This document shows, piece after piece, positions 54,585-64,000 of a DNA stretch of 64,000 nt. How positions within the stretch are numbered: position 1 is the first letter of the stretch; every line of letters begins with the position of its first letter. Source of the DNA: Ochotona curzoniae (taxonomy: Eukaryota; Chordata; Mammalia; Lagomorpha; Ochotonidae); assembly GCF_017591425.1 (NCBI RefSeq), contig NW_024467119.1, forward strand, positions 78,484,894 through 78,548,893, written 5' to 3'. The position numbers and the translations under genes were made by a program. Under the pieces are notes generated by a model. It had not been told where the DNA came from. It did no database searches and worked only from the letters and a program-made list of their open reading frames with translations.

Positions 54585-54890
54585 GGCCCTGGCTTCTGGC
54601 CACTCCAACTTCCTGTTAATGGAGGCTGCAAGTGATGGTTCAAGTGTTTGGATCTCTGCTCCTCACATGGGAGACCTGGATTTAGTCCCTGGCTCCTGGC
54701 TTTGACCTGTCCTAGTCCTGGCTGTAGCAAGCACTTGAGGCGTCACTGTCCTTCCAATAAATACACAAATAAATAAGTAAAACTCCCAAGAATGAGCCAG
54801 CAGATGGAAGATCTTTCTCTCTGTCTCTCCTTCTATCCCTGTATATCTGCCTTTCCAATAGAAAAATAAAATAACTCTTTTTAAAAAGAA
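54585..54890 (+). repeat. C-type SINE with a duplicated tail segment
   Basis: 'ggttcaagtgtttggatctc', 'catgggagacctggatttag', 'cctggctcctggctttgacc', a first A-rich string 'aataaatacacaaataaata' at 54756-54776, then the normal '…gagccagcagatggaagatct', pyrimidine block and a second tail. The first A-rich string is out of place, suggesting two SINE pieces joined or a partial insertion. Confidence 0.78.
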
Positions 54891-55849
54891 GTGTCCATTC
54901 TTTCCCTGGTGTGTCTCAAATCCACCACCATGGACTCCAGTACTCCCTACTTCCGTGAGCTTGTTTTCTTGGACCCGAAATATAAATGAAATCATGTAAT
55001 ATTTGTCCTTCTGTGTCTGGGTTATTTTGTGGGACATAATGTCCTCCATGTGGCTTCTGGCTGTGGCAAATGAGAAAATATCCCCCTTAGCCAAGGATAA
55101 ATGGAGTTCCAGGTTGACACCCTATTTTGACTACTGTGAATGATGCTGCAAGCAACACGGAAGTTCATCCATCTTGTAGACATACAGATTTCATTTCCTT
55201 TGAAGAAATATCTAGAAGTGAGATCACTGGGTTATATGATAATCCAACTGGAAGTATTTTGAATAAATCTTAGTATTTTCCCTGATGACCCTATCAGTTT
55301 AAGTTCCCACCAAAACTACTTAAGGTTTCCTTTTTTTTTTTCTTCACATCACCACCAGTCCATTTTAACAGATCAGGGACTATTCACACTGGCTCTGATT
55401 TACATGTCTTTGATGACTAGAATTTGGGGAACTTTCTTTCATGTTTTTGTTGTCAATTCTTATGTCTTTTCTTGAGGAATGTCTGTTCAGTTTTTTTTTT
55501 TTAAATCAAGTTGTATTTTTGTTACTCAGTTGTTTGAGTGTTGTGCATTTTCTGAAGGTTAGCCCCCTTATCAAAGATTTTTTTTTTCTCTTTCCTTGGC
55601 CTGTATGTTCACCCTGTTGATATTTCCTTGACTGTACAGTAATGGTTTAGCTTGATATAACCCCACTTATCTATTTTTGCTTTTGCTGTCTATGCTCTCA
55701 GGGTCACCTTCAAAATGTCATTGTCATGACTAATGTCGTAAAGATTTTCTGCTTTGTTTTCTTCCAGTATGCTTACCACTCTAGGTTGTTCACATTAAGT
55801 TTTAATGAGTTTTGTAGATGTTATGAGACAGAGGTTTAAATTCCATCTT

Positions 55850-56183
55850 GGGCCTGGCTTGATAGCGCAGTGGTTAGGGCCCTCGTTTTGCCCACACTGG
55901 GATTCCACAAGACCGCCGGTTCTAATCCTGGCAGCCCTGCTTCTCATCATCCAGCTCCCTGCTTGTGGCCTAGGAAAGCAGTTGAGGAGGGCCCAAATCC
56001 TTGGGGCCCTGCACCCGTGTGGGAGACCCAGAAGAGCTCCTGGCTCCTGACTTCGGATTGGCTCAGCTCCAGCCGTTGCGCTCACTTGGGGGGTGAACCA
56101 TGGAGCAGAGGATCTTCCTCTCTGTCTCTCCTCCTCTCTGTATATCCTCCTTTCCAATAAAGTTAAATAACTTTTTAAGTAAA
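55850..56183 (+). repeat. C-type SINE with 12-bp target duplication, inside L1
   Basis: 'gggcctggcttgatagcgcag' head, 'ccggttctaatcctggcagcc', 'catccagctccctgcttgtgg', 'gcacccgtgtgggagaccca' and 'ttggggggtgaaccatgg'. The duplication 'aaattccatctt' at 55838-55849 and 56184-56195 is exact, so this copy entered an already broken L1. Confidence 0.96.
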
Positions 56184-56607
56184 AAATTCCATCTTTTGCA
56201 TGTGGCTATTGAATTGTACCAAGACCATTTGTTGAAGACACTGCCCTTACCCCAATGTGTGTTCTTGGCATCTTTATTGGAATTCAATTAATTGCAAATG
56301 CAAAGATTTGATTCTCAACTTTCTATTTTGTTCTGGCCTATATGTGTCTGTTCTTATGCCAGAATCATGCCATTTTGTTTACTTAAGGCTGTGTGGTATG
56401 TTTTGAAATTAGCTGTTTTGATGCCTTTAGTTTTGTTCTTTCTGCTCAAGATCACATTGACCATTTGTGATCAATTTTGTAGTTGTGTGGAAATTTGAGA
56501 ACTGTTTTTCTGATTCTTAAAAACATGACAGTAGAATTTTGAAGGGGATTACACTGAAGCTGTAGATTTCTTTGGGTCATATAAATATTTTACGAATATT
56601 AGTTCCA

Positions 56608-56930
56608 GGGCCCAGCATGGTAGCCTAGTGGCTAAAGCCCTTGCCTTGCATGCCTGGGATCTCACATGGGTGCTGGTTCATGTCCTTGTGGCCCTGCTTC
56701 CCATCCAGCTCTCTGCTAGTGGCCTGGGAAAGCAGTCGACGACGGCCCAAAGCTTGGGACCCTGCATCCATGTGGGAAACCCAGAAGAAGCTTCTGGCTT
56801 CGGATTGGCTCAGCTCCAACCGTTGTGGCCGCTTGGGGAGTGAACCAGTGGGCGGAAGATCTTCTTTCCTGTCTCTCTTCCTCTTTGTACATCTGATTTT
56901 CCAATAAAAATAAATAAATCTTTAAAAAAG
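56608..56930 (+). repeat. C-type SINE, inside L1
   Basis: 'gggcccagcatggtagccta' head, 'ccatccagctctctgctagt', 'aagcagtcgacgacggccc', 'ggggagtgaaccagtgggcg' and the tail AATAAAAATAAATAAATC. The flanks 'tattagttcca' and 'ttttagttcta' form an imperfect duplication. Confidence 0.95.
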
Positions 56931-57180
56931 CATTTTAGTTCTAATCCCTGATTACAGAATATCTCCCCATATATTTATTGCATTAGTTGAATTCTTTCAT
57001 CATCATTAGTTTCTAGTGAATAGCTCTCTCATTTCCTCGATTCAATTTATTCTTTACGATTGGCGATGTAAATAGGAATGTTCTTGATTCCCTCTTTCAG
57101 TAGTTTGTTTTTGTTAGAGCTAATGCTCCCGGTTTTGTATGCTGCAGTTTTACCGAATTATCCGTTCTAACAGTTCTTTT

Positions 57181-57305
57181 TGCATAGTATCGGCTGTTGC
57201 GCTCAATTGGGGAGTGAATCATCGGACGGAAGATCTTCCTCTCTGTCTCTCCTCTCTGTATATCCGCCTTTCCAATAAAAACATAATAAAAATAAATCTT
57301 TAAAA
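57181..57305 (+). repeat. 5'-truncated young C-type SINE
   Basis: Begins abruptly at 'gcatagtatcggc' and then matches the 3' third of the reference SINE almost base for base, including 'gaatcatcggacggaagatc' and the tail. It shares the diagnostic 'catagtatcgg' with the 23390 copy. Confidence 0.92.
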
Positions 57306-57648
57306 ATTTCTTTAGTTATCTGAAAGACTTACAGAAAGAGAAGGTGAGGCAGAGATCCTCCATTTGCTGATTCATTCCCCACATGACGGTGTGGGTTGAT
57401 ACTATGCCAGGCTGAAGCCAAGAGACTGGAGCTTCTTCCGTGAGGCCAGGAGCCAGAGCTTCTTTCAGGTTTTCCACAAGGATTCAGGGGTCCAAGCACT
57501 TGGGCCATCTTTTGCTGCTTTCCCAGGTGCGTTAACAGTTTAGAACTGGATCAGAAGTGGAGCTGTTGGTACTCAAACCAACACCCGAATTGGATGCTAG
57601 CACTGTAAATGTTGGCTTAATCCACAATGCCACAGCACCAGCCCCTCT
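57306..57648 (-). repeat. C-type SINE, antisense, old
   Basis: 'gttatctgaaagacttacag', 'catttgctgattcattcccc', 'gccaggctgaagccaagaga', 'tgctgctttcccaggtgcg' and 'caatgccacagcaccagccc'. It includes a duplicated 'gagcttctt' segment (57428-57465). The truncated young SINE entered at its tail. Confidence 0.87.
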
Positions 57649-58560
57649 AATAGTTATTTTAGATAGAGTCTTTAGTTCTCTGGATATGTTTTCTGCAAAC
57701 AGGAACAGTTTAACTTCTTCCTTTCCCATTTCAATGTTTTTCTGTTTCCTAGCTTCTCTAGCCTGCAGCAGAAGTGGCCCCCATCTAGTTTCAGTTCTTT
57801 AGGAAGAACAACTTACCCACGTTGCATTGCTGAGGATCATCTTGGTCGTGGTCCTGATTGTGTTGAAGTGTGTTCCGTCCTTGCCTAATTACTGAGAGTT
57901 ATTTTTTTAATCATGAAAAGATGACAAATTCTGTCAAATGTTGGTACTGTATTCATTGACATGGTCATTATTCTTTTTATTTTTGATTTTGGTAATACAG
58001 TGTACTATATTCATTGATGTGCCTAGGTCAGACTATTCTGCACCGCAGAGATGAATCCCAGTTGATCATGGTAAATGATCTTCCTAAAGTTATTTTTTTT
58101 CCTGTTTGAATTGCTAATATTGGGAATTTTTTCATCTGTGTATAGGATATTGTCCTATAATTTTTTAAAGTTATTTTTATCTGGATTTGGTATGGGGGTA
58201 ATGCTGGTCTCATAAAATGAATCTTATTCTCCTTCAACATTTTAGAAGAGTTTCAAAGTTATTGATATTAGCTCTTCAAATATTAGGTAGATTATTAGTG
58301 AAGCCATCAAGCCCTGGGCTTTTCTTTGATGGGAGACTTCTTTTTAATTTACTGATTCAACTCACTTATTAATTATTGGACTATTCAGAGTTTCCATTTC
58401 TTTATTTCTTCTACTTCAGTCCTGGTAATAAGGTGTTTCTAGGAACCAATAACTTCTTCCCGTTTCCTGACCTGCTGATGTGTAATTGTCTCTGGTCGTC
58501 TCTTAGGGTGGTTGTTATTTCTGCATCAGTTGCGATGTCTTCCTCTTTCCGCTGCTGTCT

Positions 58561-59520
58561 TTCTCTTAGCATCCTGTCCTCACTTGTGGATGCAGTCTTT
58601 CAAATCTTTCGGCTGCATGAGTGCTGTATATCTTGATTCATAGGAGAGAGTCATAGTTCATATCCGTTGTGTGACATGATCATTAACAAGTCCCATGTCA
58701 CTCTCAAAATTGTCCCATGGTCACTTTAAATATGCAGATGAAGTTTTGTTTTATTTGTTTTAGTTATTTTAATGATGTTTTGTTTTATTTGTTTTAGTTA
58801 TTTTAGATCCTCAGAGTGGCATTCTCAAGTGTTTTTGAACATCAGTTGTCCATTGATATTTAGGAGTATGTTAGGAATTCAGAACACATGAACTGATAAA
58901 GCAACAGGAAAGGCTTTTGCTGTGGTACGGATAGCTATACTAGCTGCCCCTTGTCATAGTCCTCTGTGTGCTTTCTTTAGAAAGAGGGAAATCTTCCTTT
59001 TTAAAAATGGTGGTGATGTCCTGACTGTCAAGCACTCATCCCATGTATGTTTGTGGGCACAGAGGGCCAATTATTTCACATGGGATCCTTGATCAGCCTC
59101 CCTTTTCCAATTCCAGTTCTTGGTCCTCTCTTTCACTTTCCTTTCCAGCTCTGGCATGAAACCCACCTAGGTTTTGCTAGGCAGGATGTTTCATCTGCTA
59201 CTGCAAGCCCCATCAACACTTCTTGCATGCCCTTTTTGGCTGCCAGAAAGTCGCTTGAGTCACTTGATGCTGATGGGGCCCCATCAGCATACTCTTTGCC
59301 CTTGGAGATTTATGCTTTCCTACTCTTTTTGTGAGGTAGCAAGAGAAAGGGAACATGTTGCATTAGATGTCTTCAATAGAAAAATAGCTGTACTTCAAAA
59401 AAAAAATCCCTTTCTAATGAGTATAATGGTGCCTTTACTTCTATTCATTTTTTTCTGGTTTAAGCCCAGGAGCTATTCTCCTCAATTTGTAGTATCCTAG
59501 CCTCTCTTCCCCTTTTACTT
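58561..59520. other. Unassigned sequence with a 34-bp duplication and a palindrome
   Basis: 58743-58807 is a near-perfect tandem duplication. 59267-59290 is a perfect 24-bp palindrome. No gene or family recognised. 59047-59500 has overlapping frames of 95 and 108 codons without motifs. Confidence 0.45.
58743..58807. repeat. Two-copy tandem repeat, 34-bp unit
   Basis: Each unit contains 'gttttgttttatttgtttta' followed by 'gttattttaa' or 'gttatttta'. The two copies are practically identical, which suggests a recent duplication. Confidence 0.9.
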
Positions 59521-59539
59521 GGGCACACAGCAACCTGGA

Positions 59540-59878
59540 AGAATGCTAACCTCCTGTGCAACAAGGAGTGGCCATTTGCCTGTGTTCCAGCTAGTGGGGG
59601 CCCAAGAGAAAGGGTCTCATAGCAGCTGGAATTGTAAGGGACAGTAGCCATGTCCTCCGATTCTGTCCTTTCCTGCTTTCCTGCTGACTGGAGTACTGAT
59701 GTCACTGCCTCAAGGCACAGGCTACATGAAGAGTTTTCATCTCTGGACTGTGGAGCCTAGTACCAGCTCTGGACTGTGTATCCAGACTTGCATGGAGAAG
59801 AACAATTTTATTTTGCTTAAGACAGCGTTTCCGTTTTCCTTCGCTGTAACTTTGGGAAAACACAACTAACACAATATT
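59540..59878 (+). repeat. Ancient dispersed repeat, 3' portion
   Basis: 'tctggactgtggagcctagt', 'accagctctggactgtgtat', 'ttattttgcttaagacagcg' and 'cacaactaacacaatattga' match the end of a mammal-wide repeat (typical text 'ttaagccactgttattttggg…ctaatcctaactgatac'). The family name was not verified. Confidence 0.55.
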
Positions 59879-60569
59879 GATGATCATCTTGTGGTACCAA
59901 AAAGATGGTTGACTGTGAAAGTGATATGTAAATGGCAAAGGGTCATTCAACTGTCAAGTATTATTGCACCTTATGCCTTACTGGATTTGAAGCAACAGTT
60001 TGCAGTAGTTTTCTTTTCAAGGAAAATCTCCTTGAATTATTCCGCTTTATCATCAGCAACCAGAACAGAATCCAATATATTTAGCAAATAAAATTTGAAA
60101 TATTACATGTATTTACCAGGGTTTCACACACCCAATATATTTGCTAGCTAAATATACTTATGGAGGAGAAATCAATATTTCTACTTATACAGTAAATCAT
60201 TTTACTATTCATTCTCTAACTCCCAAATCATAAAATAAAATGACAAATTTTCAAATACTTTCAGCTCATCAATCTCCCAAATAAAGGCCTCCTAAAAGTT
60301 AAAAAAAAAAAAAGATGAAGAACAAAAGATTTCATAGGAATAGCAAACCAAGAATGTGGCACGGAGAGCAAAATGCAAGCACTCCTTCATCAGAAGCCAA
60401 GGTGCTGGACCTCACTGACAGGAAGGTAAATACAAAACAAAAGTACCGTGAAATGCAATTTCTCTCATCTCAGAATGACAAACATTTAAAAGATTACCAC
60501 CCTTCCCAGTTGCAAAGGCCATGGGTAATTGTGGTTGTGGTGACAACGCAAAAGGATGCCCCCCTGTGA
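59879..60569. other. Unassigned AT-rich sequence
   Basis: An A-run lies at 60301-60313. 60314-60569 resembles decayed L1 continuing into the next feature, but this is not certain. Confidence 0.4.
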
Positions 60570-60930
60570 TGGGAAATCTGCCAGTAGCTACCAAAATTAT
60601 ATAAGCATTTATCAATTCACCTAGTCATCCCGCTTCTGGGAATCTATTCAATGTGCCCAACATTTGTACAAATTTATTAATCATAGCAATATCATAGAAA
60701 TGAGTTGGAAAGAATCCAAACATGAGTCAACAGGGCTGCTTAAACGAATTATGGTACAATGGGTAGTGAACTACGATGGAGCAGTGAAGACCAATGAACA
60801 AAGTTCTCCAAAAGCTGATATGGGAAGAGTCCTGGGTTTTCTTCTAAAAAGTGGGAAAAGCAAGCAACAGTACATGTCAAATACTTCCTATTGTGTGAGA
60901 AAATGGAGGATTCCAAAATAGTTACGGTCG
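60570..60930 (+). mobile_element. Old L1 3' fragment
   Basis: 'tcacctagtcatcccgcttct', 'gggaatctattcaatgtgcc', 'gcttaaacgaattatggtac' and 'aatgggtagtgaactacga' follow the L1M-type '…cagtcatcccacttctaggaa…ggttaaataaattatggtac…' 3' region. Strongly mutated. Confidence 0.62.
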
Positions 60931-62402
60931 TTGGCATTAAAAAAGAAAAACTGTGGGGACAGCCACCTCACATGCTGGAAAGTAACAGGACAGGAGAGAC
61001 TGTTGGACTCAGTTTTTCAATCACTGAACTCACCTGTATATTTGAAAACCAAAACAGAATGGAAATGAGTGTTAAGATGAAGTTACTATCACTTCCTGCA
61101 ACAGTCACAGGCCCCACTAGAATTCCCACACCTATAACCCAGGGACTGTGTGAGTTCAGATGTGGTATGGTTTTGGATTTTAAGAATCAGGAACTGGAAA
61201 AATTGGTAGGGACCTGGGGACTCGGCTTATTCCAGGTCCCATAGTTTTCACATGAATCAGCTGAGGCACATAGTTTGGTGAGTTGCTCCAGGTCACAGTC
61301 ATTCCTAGAAGCCAGGTTTTATTGTAATTGGCTGATCTCAGCCTTGTGTGTGCCTGCTCCATGTTCTCCAGTAAACTGAAGTGATAAGCTACATGACATG
61401 TAATTCCCTGTCATAACATGTAAGCTAGAACTCTATACAATGACTCCATCCATTCATAGAGCATTTATGGATTTTCTCTTATGCTAGATCCTCTGCTAGG
61501 GGCTGGGACTAGCTACAACTACAACATCCTCCTCTGTAATTTCACCCCTCTCCTCTCATCCTAGAGGGACAAGACCCCTTAAGTATGAGGTATTCTTGTC
61601 CAGGCTCTCTTTCCTACCCCTTCGAAAATATTAGGACCTGTCTGGTGTCCAGGTGCCTCAGCTCTTGACCTTGACCATTATCAACCAACCAGAGGGCACA
61701 GGCTGCAGGTCACACTCCAGGTGAGCTGGGGTCAGACAGAATTGTGAGTGGCACCTTGGCATTTGAGGGCAAAGCAGAAACTAGAAGGCCACTGTCACCT
61801 TCTCCTTGACTTTCCTCCTTGAAAGAGGAACGATCTAGGAAGGTCACTCCCTGGCCTTCCTCCCTTTTCCTCAGGAGCTTCTCAAATGTCAAGCCTCCTA
61901 TGGGAGGGAAGAAGTGTCACAGAGGGACATGGAGAAGAATCTGAAATACCAGGCCTTGCTATGCCACATCCTTTTGTTTCCAAACACACTTGTGCAACAC
62001 CGTCTGTGAACATGCACAGATTGGGTATTCTTTTCCGAAGGTTCCTGTGTCATGTAAAATTTTTATTAAATCCATTTTATGCCATTCTCTTGTTAATCAG
62101 TCTTTTGTTATGGGGTCTGGGTTACAAACCCTGTGATGGCAAAAAAAGGATGTTGTTGTTTCTCCTCTACAACAGCTAGGTCAAGCTTGCTGATTCTTAA
62201 GCTTGGAGCCATGGAAAGAAGGGGAGCCAAAGGTGGATTCCCAGTGAGAAGCAATCAAGCAAATGGGAGGTTACAGCAGGAGCTGGGAACGGGGGTGGCT
62301 CGAGTGGGTGGAGAAAGAGTTGTGTTAGACTGTGCTGAGCTAACAACCTTTCATCTCAGTACCTTCACAGTAGCTAGCTTATCACTTGTTATAGTTTTAT
62401 CT
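60931..62402. other. Mostly unassigned; L2/MIR trace at 61440-61520
   Basis: 'cattcatagagcatttatgg' and 'agatcctctgctaggggctgg' are L2/MIR-like. The rest shows no gene or family. Frames of about 80-117 codons overlap on both strands. Confidence 0.4.
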
Positions 62403-62590
62403 TAAGTCTTTATTGACTCATTTCAGAGACAGAGGGAGATCTTTCCCCTGCTGATTCACCTCCTAAATACCTCCAACAACGGGCTGGATCAAGCTGAAAT
62501 CAATGAACTAGGAACTTAACACAGGCCTCCATATGAATGGTGGGGACCCAATCACCCACCACCTGCTGCCTCTCAGCTAAATTACATGCA
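62403..62590 (-). repeat. C-type SINE, antisense, partial
   Basis: 'aagtctttattgactcattt', 'gatctttcccctgctgattc', 'ggctggatcaagctgaaatc' and 'ccacctgctgcctctcagct'. Its head is lost where the MITE-like element starts. Confidence 0.75.
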
Positions 62591-62596
62591 CATGGG

Positions 62597-62717
62597 TACC
62601 TCAAAAAGCTGATGGTAAATGGGGTGAGAGGATAACTGTTTTGGTGCAAAAAATTGAAATCCTTGTCATTTTTTTCATAATATGCATTTTCACAAACTTT
62701 TTGAAGATTCTGCCCTA
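62597..62717. mobile_element. MITE-like palindromic element, copy 4 (best preserved)
   Basis: Left 'cctcaaaaagctgatggtaa' and right 'attttcacaaactttttgaa' are inverted repeats. The inside has 'gttttggtgcaaaaaattg' and 'catttttttcataatatgc'. TA dinucleotides lie near both edges, in line with a Tc1/mariner-type target (inference). Confidence 0.68.
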
Positions 62718-62822
62718 TACAGTATTTGCACACCAGGTGCTGTTGTAAACACCCTACATGTATGAATTGACTCAGTCATCCTTATAACCCTAGGTTACAG
62801 TTAACAGAACTAACAGGGAGGA
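62718..62822 (-). repeat. MIR fragment, antisense
   Basis: 'acaccaggtgctgttgtaaa', 'caccctacatgtatgaattg' and 'catccttataaccctaggtta' match antisense MIR ('gccaggcactgttctaagca…'). Confidence 0.65.
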
Positions 62823-62824
62823 TG

Positions 62825-63045
62825 AGCTTATGCTTCACATCGCAGGGTGTGGGTTCAGTCCCTAGCTCTGGCTGATGACTACAGCATCCTGCTGATGCAG
62901 ATCCTGGAAAACAGCAAATGTTGGCTCAAGTAGCTGCATTCTGAACATTTATGTGGACAACCTGGGTTGAATTTCCAGCTCTTGGCTTTGCATGCAGACA
63001 TTAGGAAAGTAAACCCATGAATGAAAAATTTGTCTCAAGTAGATC
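62825..63045 (+). repeat. C-type SINE, partial
   Basis: 'gttcagtccctagctctggc', 'gcatcctgctgatgcagatcc', 'ctgggttgaatttccagctc' and 'gaaagtaaacccatgaatga'. Its 3' end merges into a second SINE piece. Confidence 0.68.
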
Positions 63046-63059
63046 TTTAAAACAAATTT

Positions 63060-63246
63060 TTGGGAAACCTAAAGAAAGTTTCTGGCTCTTAACTTTGTCC
63101 TACCTCAGCACTGACCACGTGGGGAGCGAACCAGGGGATGGAAGATCTCTATCTCTTTCTTCCTCTCTCCCTCCCTCCCTCCCTTCTCCTCCACTCCTTC
63201 CACTCTGACACTCCATAGCTCTGACTTTCAAAATGAATAAATTTTA
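63060..63246 (+). repeat. C-type SINE 3' half with (CCCT)n
   Basis: 'gaaagtttctggctcttaac', 'gtggggagcgaaccagggga', 'tggaagatctctatctcttt', then a (CCCT)n run at 63166-63184 and 'caaaatgaataaattttaac'. Confidence 0.78.
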
Positions 63247-63284
63247 ACAATAAAATAAAGACCAAGTACATAACGGGAACATAA

Positions 63285-63375
63285 AGATTTTTCTTAAGAA
63301 ACTGAGACTTAACTTGCCCAAGATGACACAGCAGTGAGTGACAGAGCTGGGGTCCAAGTCAAGGTAATTGCACCC
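63285..63375 (-). repeat. MIR fragment, antisense
   Basis: 'gaaactgagacttaacttgcc', 'caagatgacacagcagtgag' and 'tgacagagctggggtccaag' are a good match to antisense MIR. Confidence 0.75.
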
Positions 63376-63582
63376 CATCCCCAATAAACCACCTGGAGCC
63401 AAGTGTTTTGCTATGTGGTTGCAGTTTCTGTTTGTTTGTTTTTTAATGATCCTGCTTAATTGGATGCTTCTAACAGGATAATGGCTCCCATGCATAGTCA
63501 GGGCTCCTGACACAGGCGTAAGCTCTGGGTAACCAAAGAAGATGAAGCTAGCAGAATTCCCCTTGCTATTAGCTCCTAGGGA
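63376..63582. other. Unassigned spacer
   Basis: Contains a short (TTTG)n near 63431-63442. Otherwise featureless. Confidence 0.4.
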
Positions 63583-63842
63583 TTGATTTGAAAGGCAGAG
63601 GGCAGAGACTTAGAAATCTTGCATCACCTAGCACATCCTCAAAATGGTTACAACAGCTGGGACTGGGCCAGGTTGAAGTTAGGAGCCAGGAACTCCTTCC
63701 AGGTCTCCCATGTTGGTGGCAGTGGCCCTCACTGCATTCCCAGGTACATTGACAGGAGGCTAGATAGGAAATGGAGCAGCCAGGGTTTGAACCTTTCCTC
63801 TGATGTGGGACGCTGGCCACTCAGGTGCTACAATGCAGTCCT
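63583..63842 (-). repeat. C-type SINE, antisense
   Basis: 'gatttgaaaggcagagggca', 'gactgggccaggttgaagtt', 'gcattcccaggtacattgac', 'ggagcagccagggtttgaac' and 'ggtgctacaatgcagtcctt'. The T-rich tail is reduced. Confidence 0.83.
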
Positions 63843-64000
63843 TAACTTAGAACCTTCACATGGAGTTTTGTTTTGAAATAGTTTGGTTTTGTATAGTTAC
63901 AGTTAATACAGGTAAGCCATTGCAAAGACTGGGGTAGATGCTTAGCTGAGCAGCTGAGATAGCAATATCATGTATGGAAGAATTCAGTTTTGGCATTGAC
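63843..64000. other. Unassigned window end
   Basis: No recognisable feature in the last 158 bases. Confidence 0.4.

Larger units (their letters stand above)
54895..58560 (-). pseudogene. L1 ORF2 and 3' region, antisense, heavily broken
   Basis: Running from the 3' side: 'gtccttctgtgtctgggtta', 'gactactgtgaatgatgctgc', 'ctgggttatatgat' (3'UTR and C-terminus), 'ggcctgtatgttcaccctg', 'gaccatttgttgaagacac', 'aatcatgccattttgtttac' and 'ggtcttataaaatgaat'-like text. The minus-strand frame 58028-58240 keeps the fingers part of the reverse transcriptase (IHFMRPALPPYQIQIKITLK, compare 'FYEASITLIPKPDKD…' in the family). L1 ORF2 encodes an endonuclease-reverse transcriptase. This copy has stops and frameshifts throughout and lacks the 5' part. 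SINEs at 55850, 56608, 57181 and 57306 interrupt it. Confidence 0.85.

Noticed and set aside
58028..58240. Intact reverse transcriptase gene
   Set aside because: Only a 70-residue piece of the fingers region is open; the catalytic part and flanking frames are broken by stops and SINE insertions.

Overview
The window reads as nuclear DNA from a lagomorph, most likely a pika (Ochotona). The main reason is one family of tRNA-derived SINEs, seen about 42 times on both strands. These copies have a 'GGGCCCGGC' head, a degenerate B box (GGTTCTAATCC), a 'GGGAGTGAATCATCGGACGG' core, a pyrimidine block and an AATAAATCTTT-type A-rich tail. This is the lagomorph C-repeat (CSINE) layout, in a form I associate with pika rather than rabbit. 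L1 pieces with an unusual 3' end, older MIR and L2 fragments and simple repeats make up most of the rest. The assignment comes from recalled family features, not a database search.

I found no protein-coding gene or coding exon that I can support. Open reading frames are short (longest 265 codons), overlap one another on both strands, run through SINEs, and match no protein I recognise except degraded L1 ORF2. The window is best described as intergenic or deep intronic.

Layout. 0-9 kb: mostly unassigned sequence with scattered SINEs. 9-14 kb: two L1 3' ends, the first rearranged by inversion and the second carrying a SINE. 15.5-18.2 kb: a pyrimidine-rich stretch of unclear origin. 18.6-19.6 kb: three old dispersed repeats in a row. 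20.5-21.9 kb: an old L1 holding an opposite-strand L1 piece and a SINE. 22-27 kb: several L2 fragments, the youngest-looking SINE (23390-23723) and a 5S rRNA pseudogene (24226-24330). 30-32.5 kb: a dense SINE cluster. 39.4-40.35 kb: the only clear CpG island, with a CTCF-like motif, a CACGTG E-box and GC boxes. It is the best candidate promoter or enhancer. It is followed by a second CTCF-like motif and a perfect tandem pair of TTACGTCA sites near 41.82 kb. 41.9-48.6 kb: a complex mobile block with two LTR-like pieces, a head-to-head SINE pair, a clean 5'-truncated L1-type insertion with 13-bp target duplications, and about 3.5 kb of G-rich degenerate minisatellite ending in the same L1-type 3' end. 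49-54.5 kb: SINEs, short palindromic MITE-like elements and unassigned sequence. 54.9-58.6 kb: a long antisense L1 ORF2 pseudogene cut by four SINE insertions. 58.6-64 kb: unassigned sequence with old repeats and a perfect 24-bp palindrome at 59267.

Nothing here forms a multi-gene system. The most unusual items are the G-rich minisatellite/L1-type composite, with competing hairpins and G-runs in its relative at 43.4-44.1 kb, and the regulatory cluster at 39.4-41.84 kb. Repeat boundaries are read by eye and may be off by 5-30 bases.
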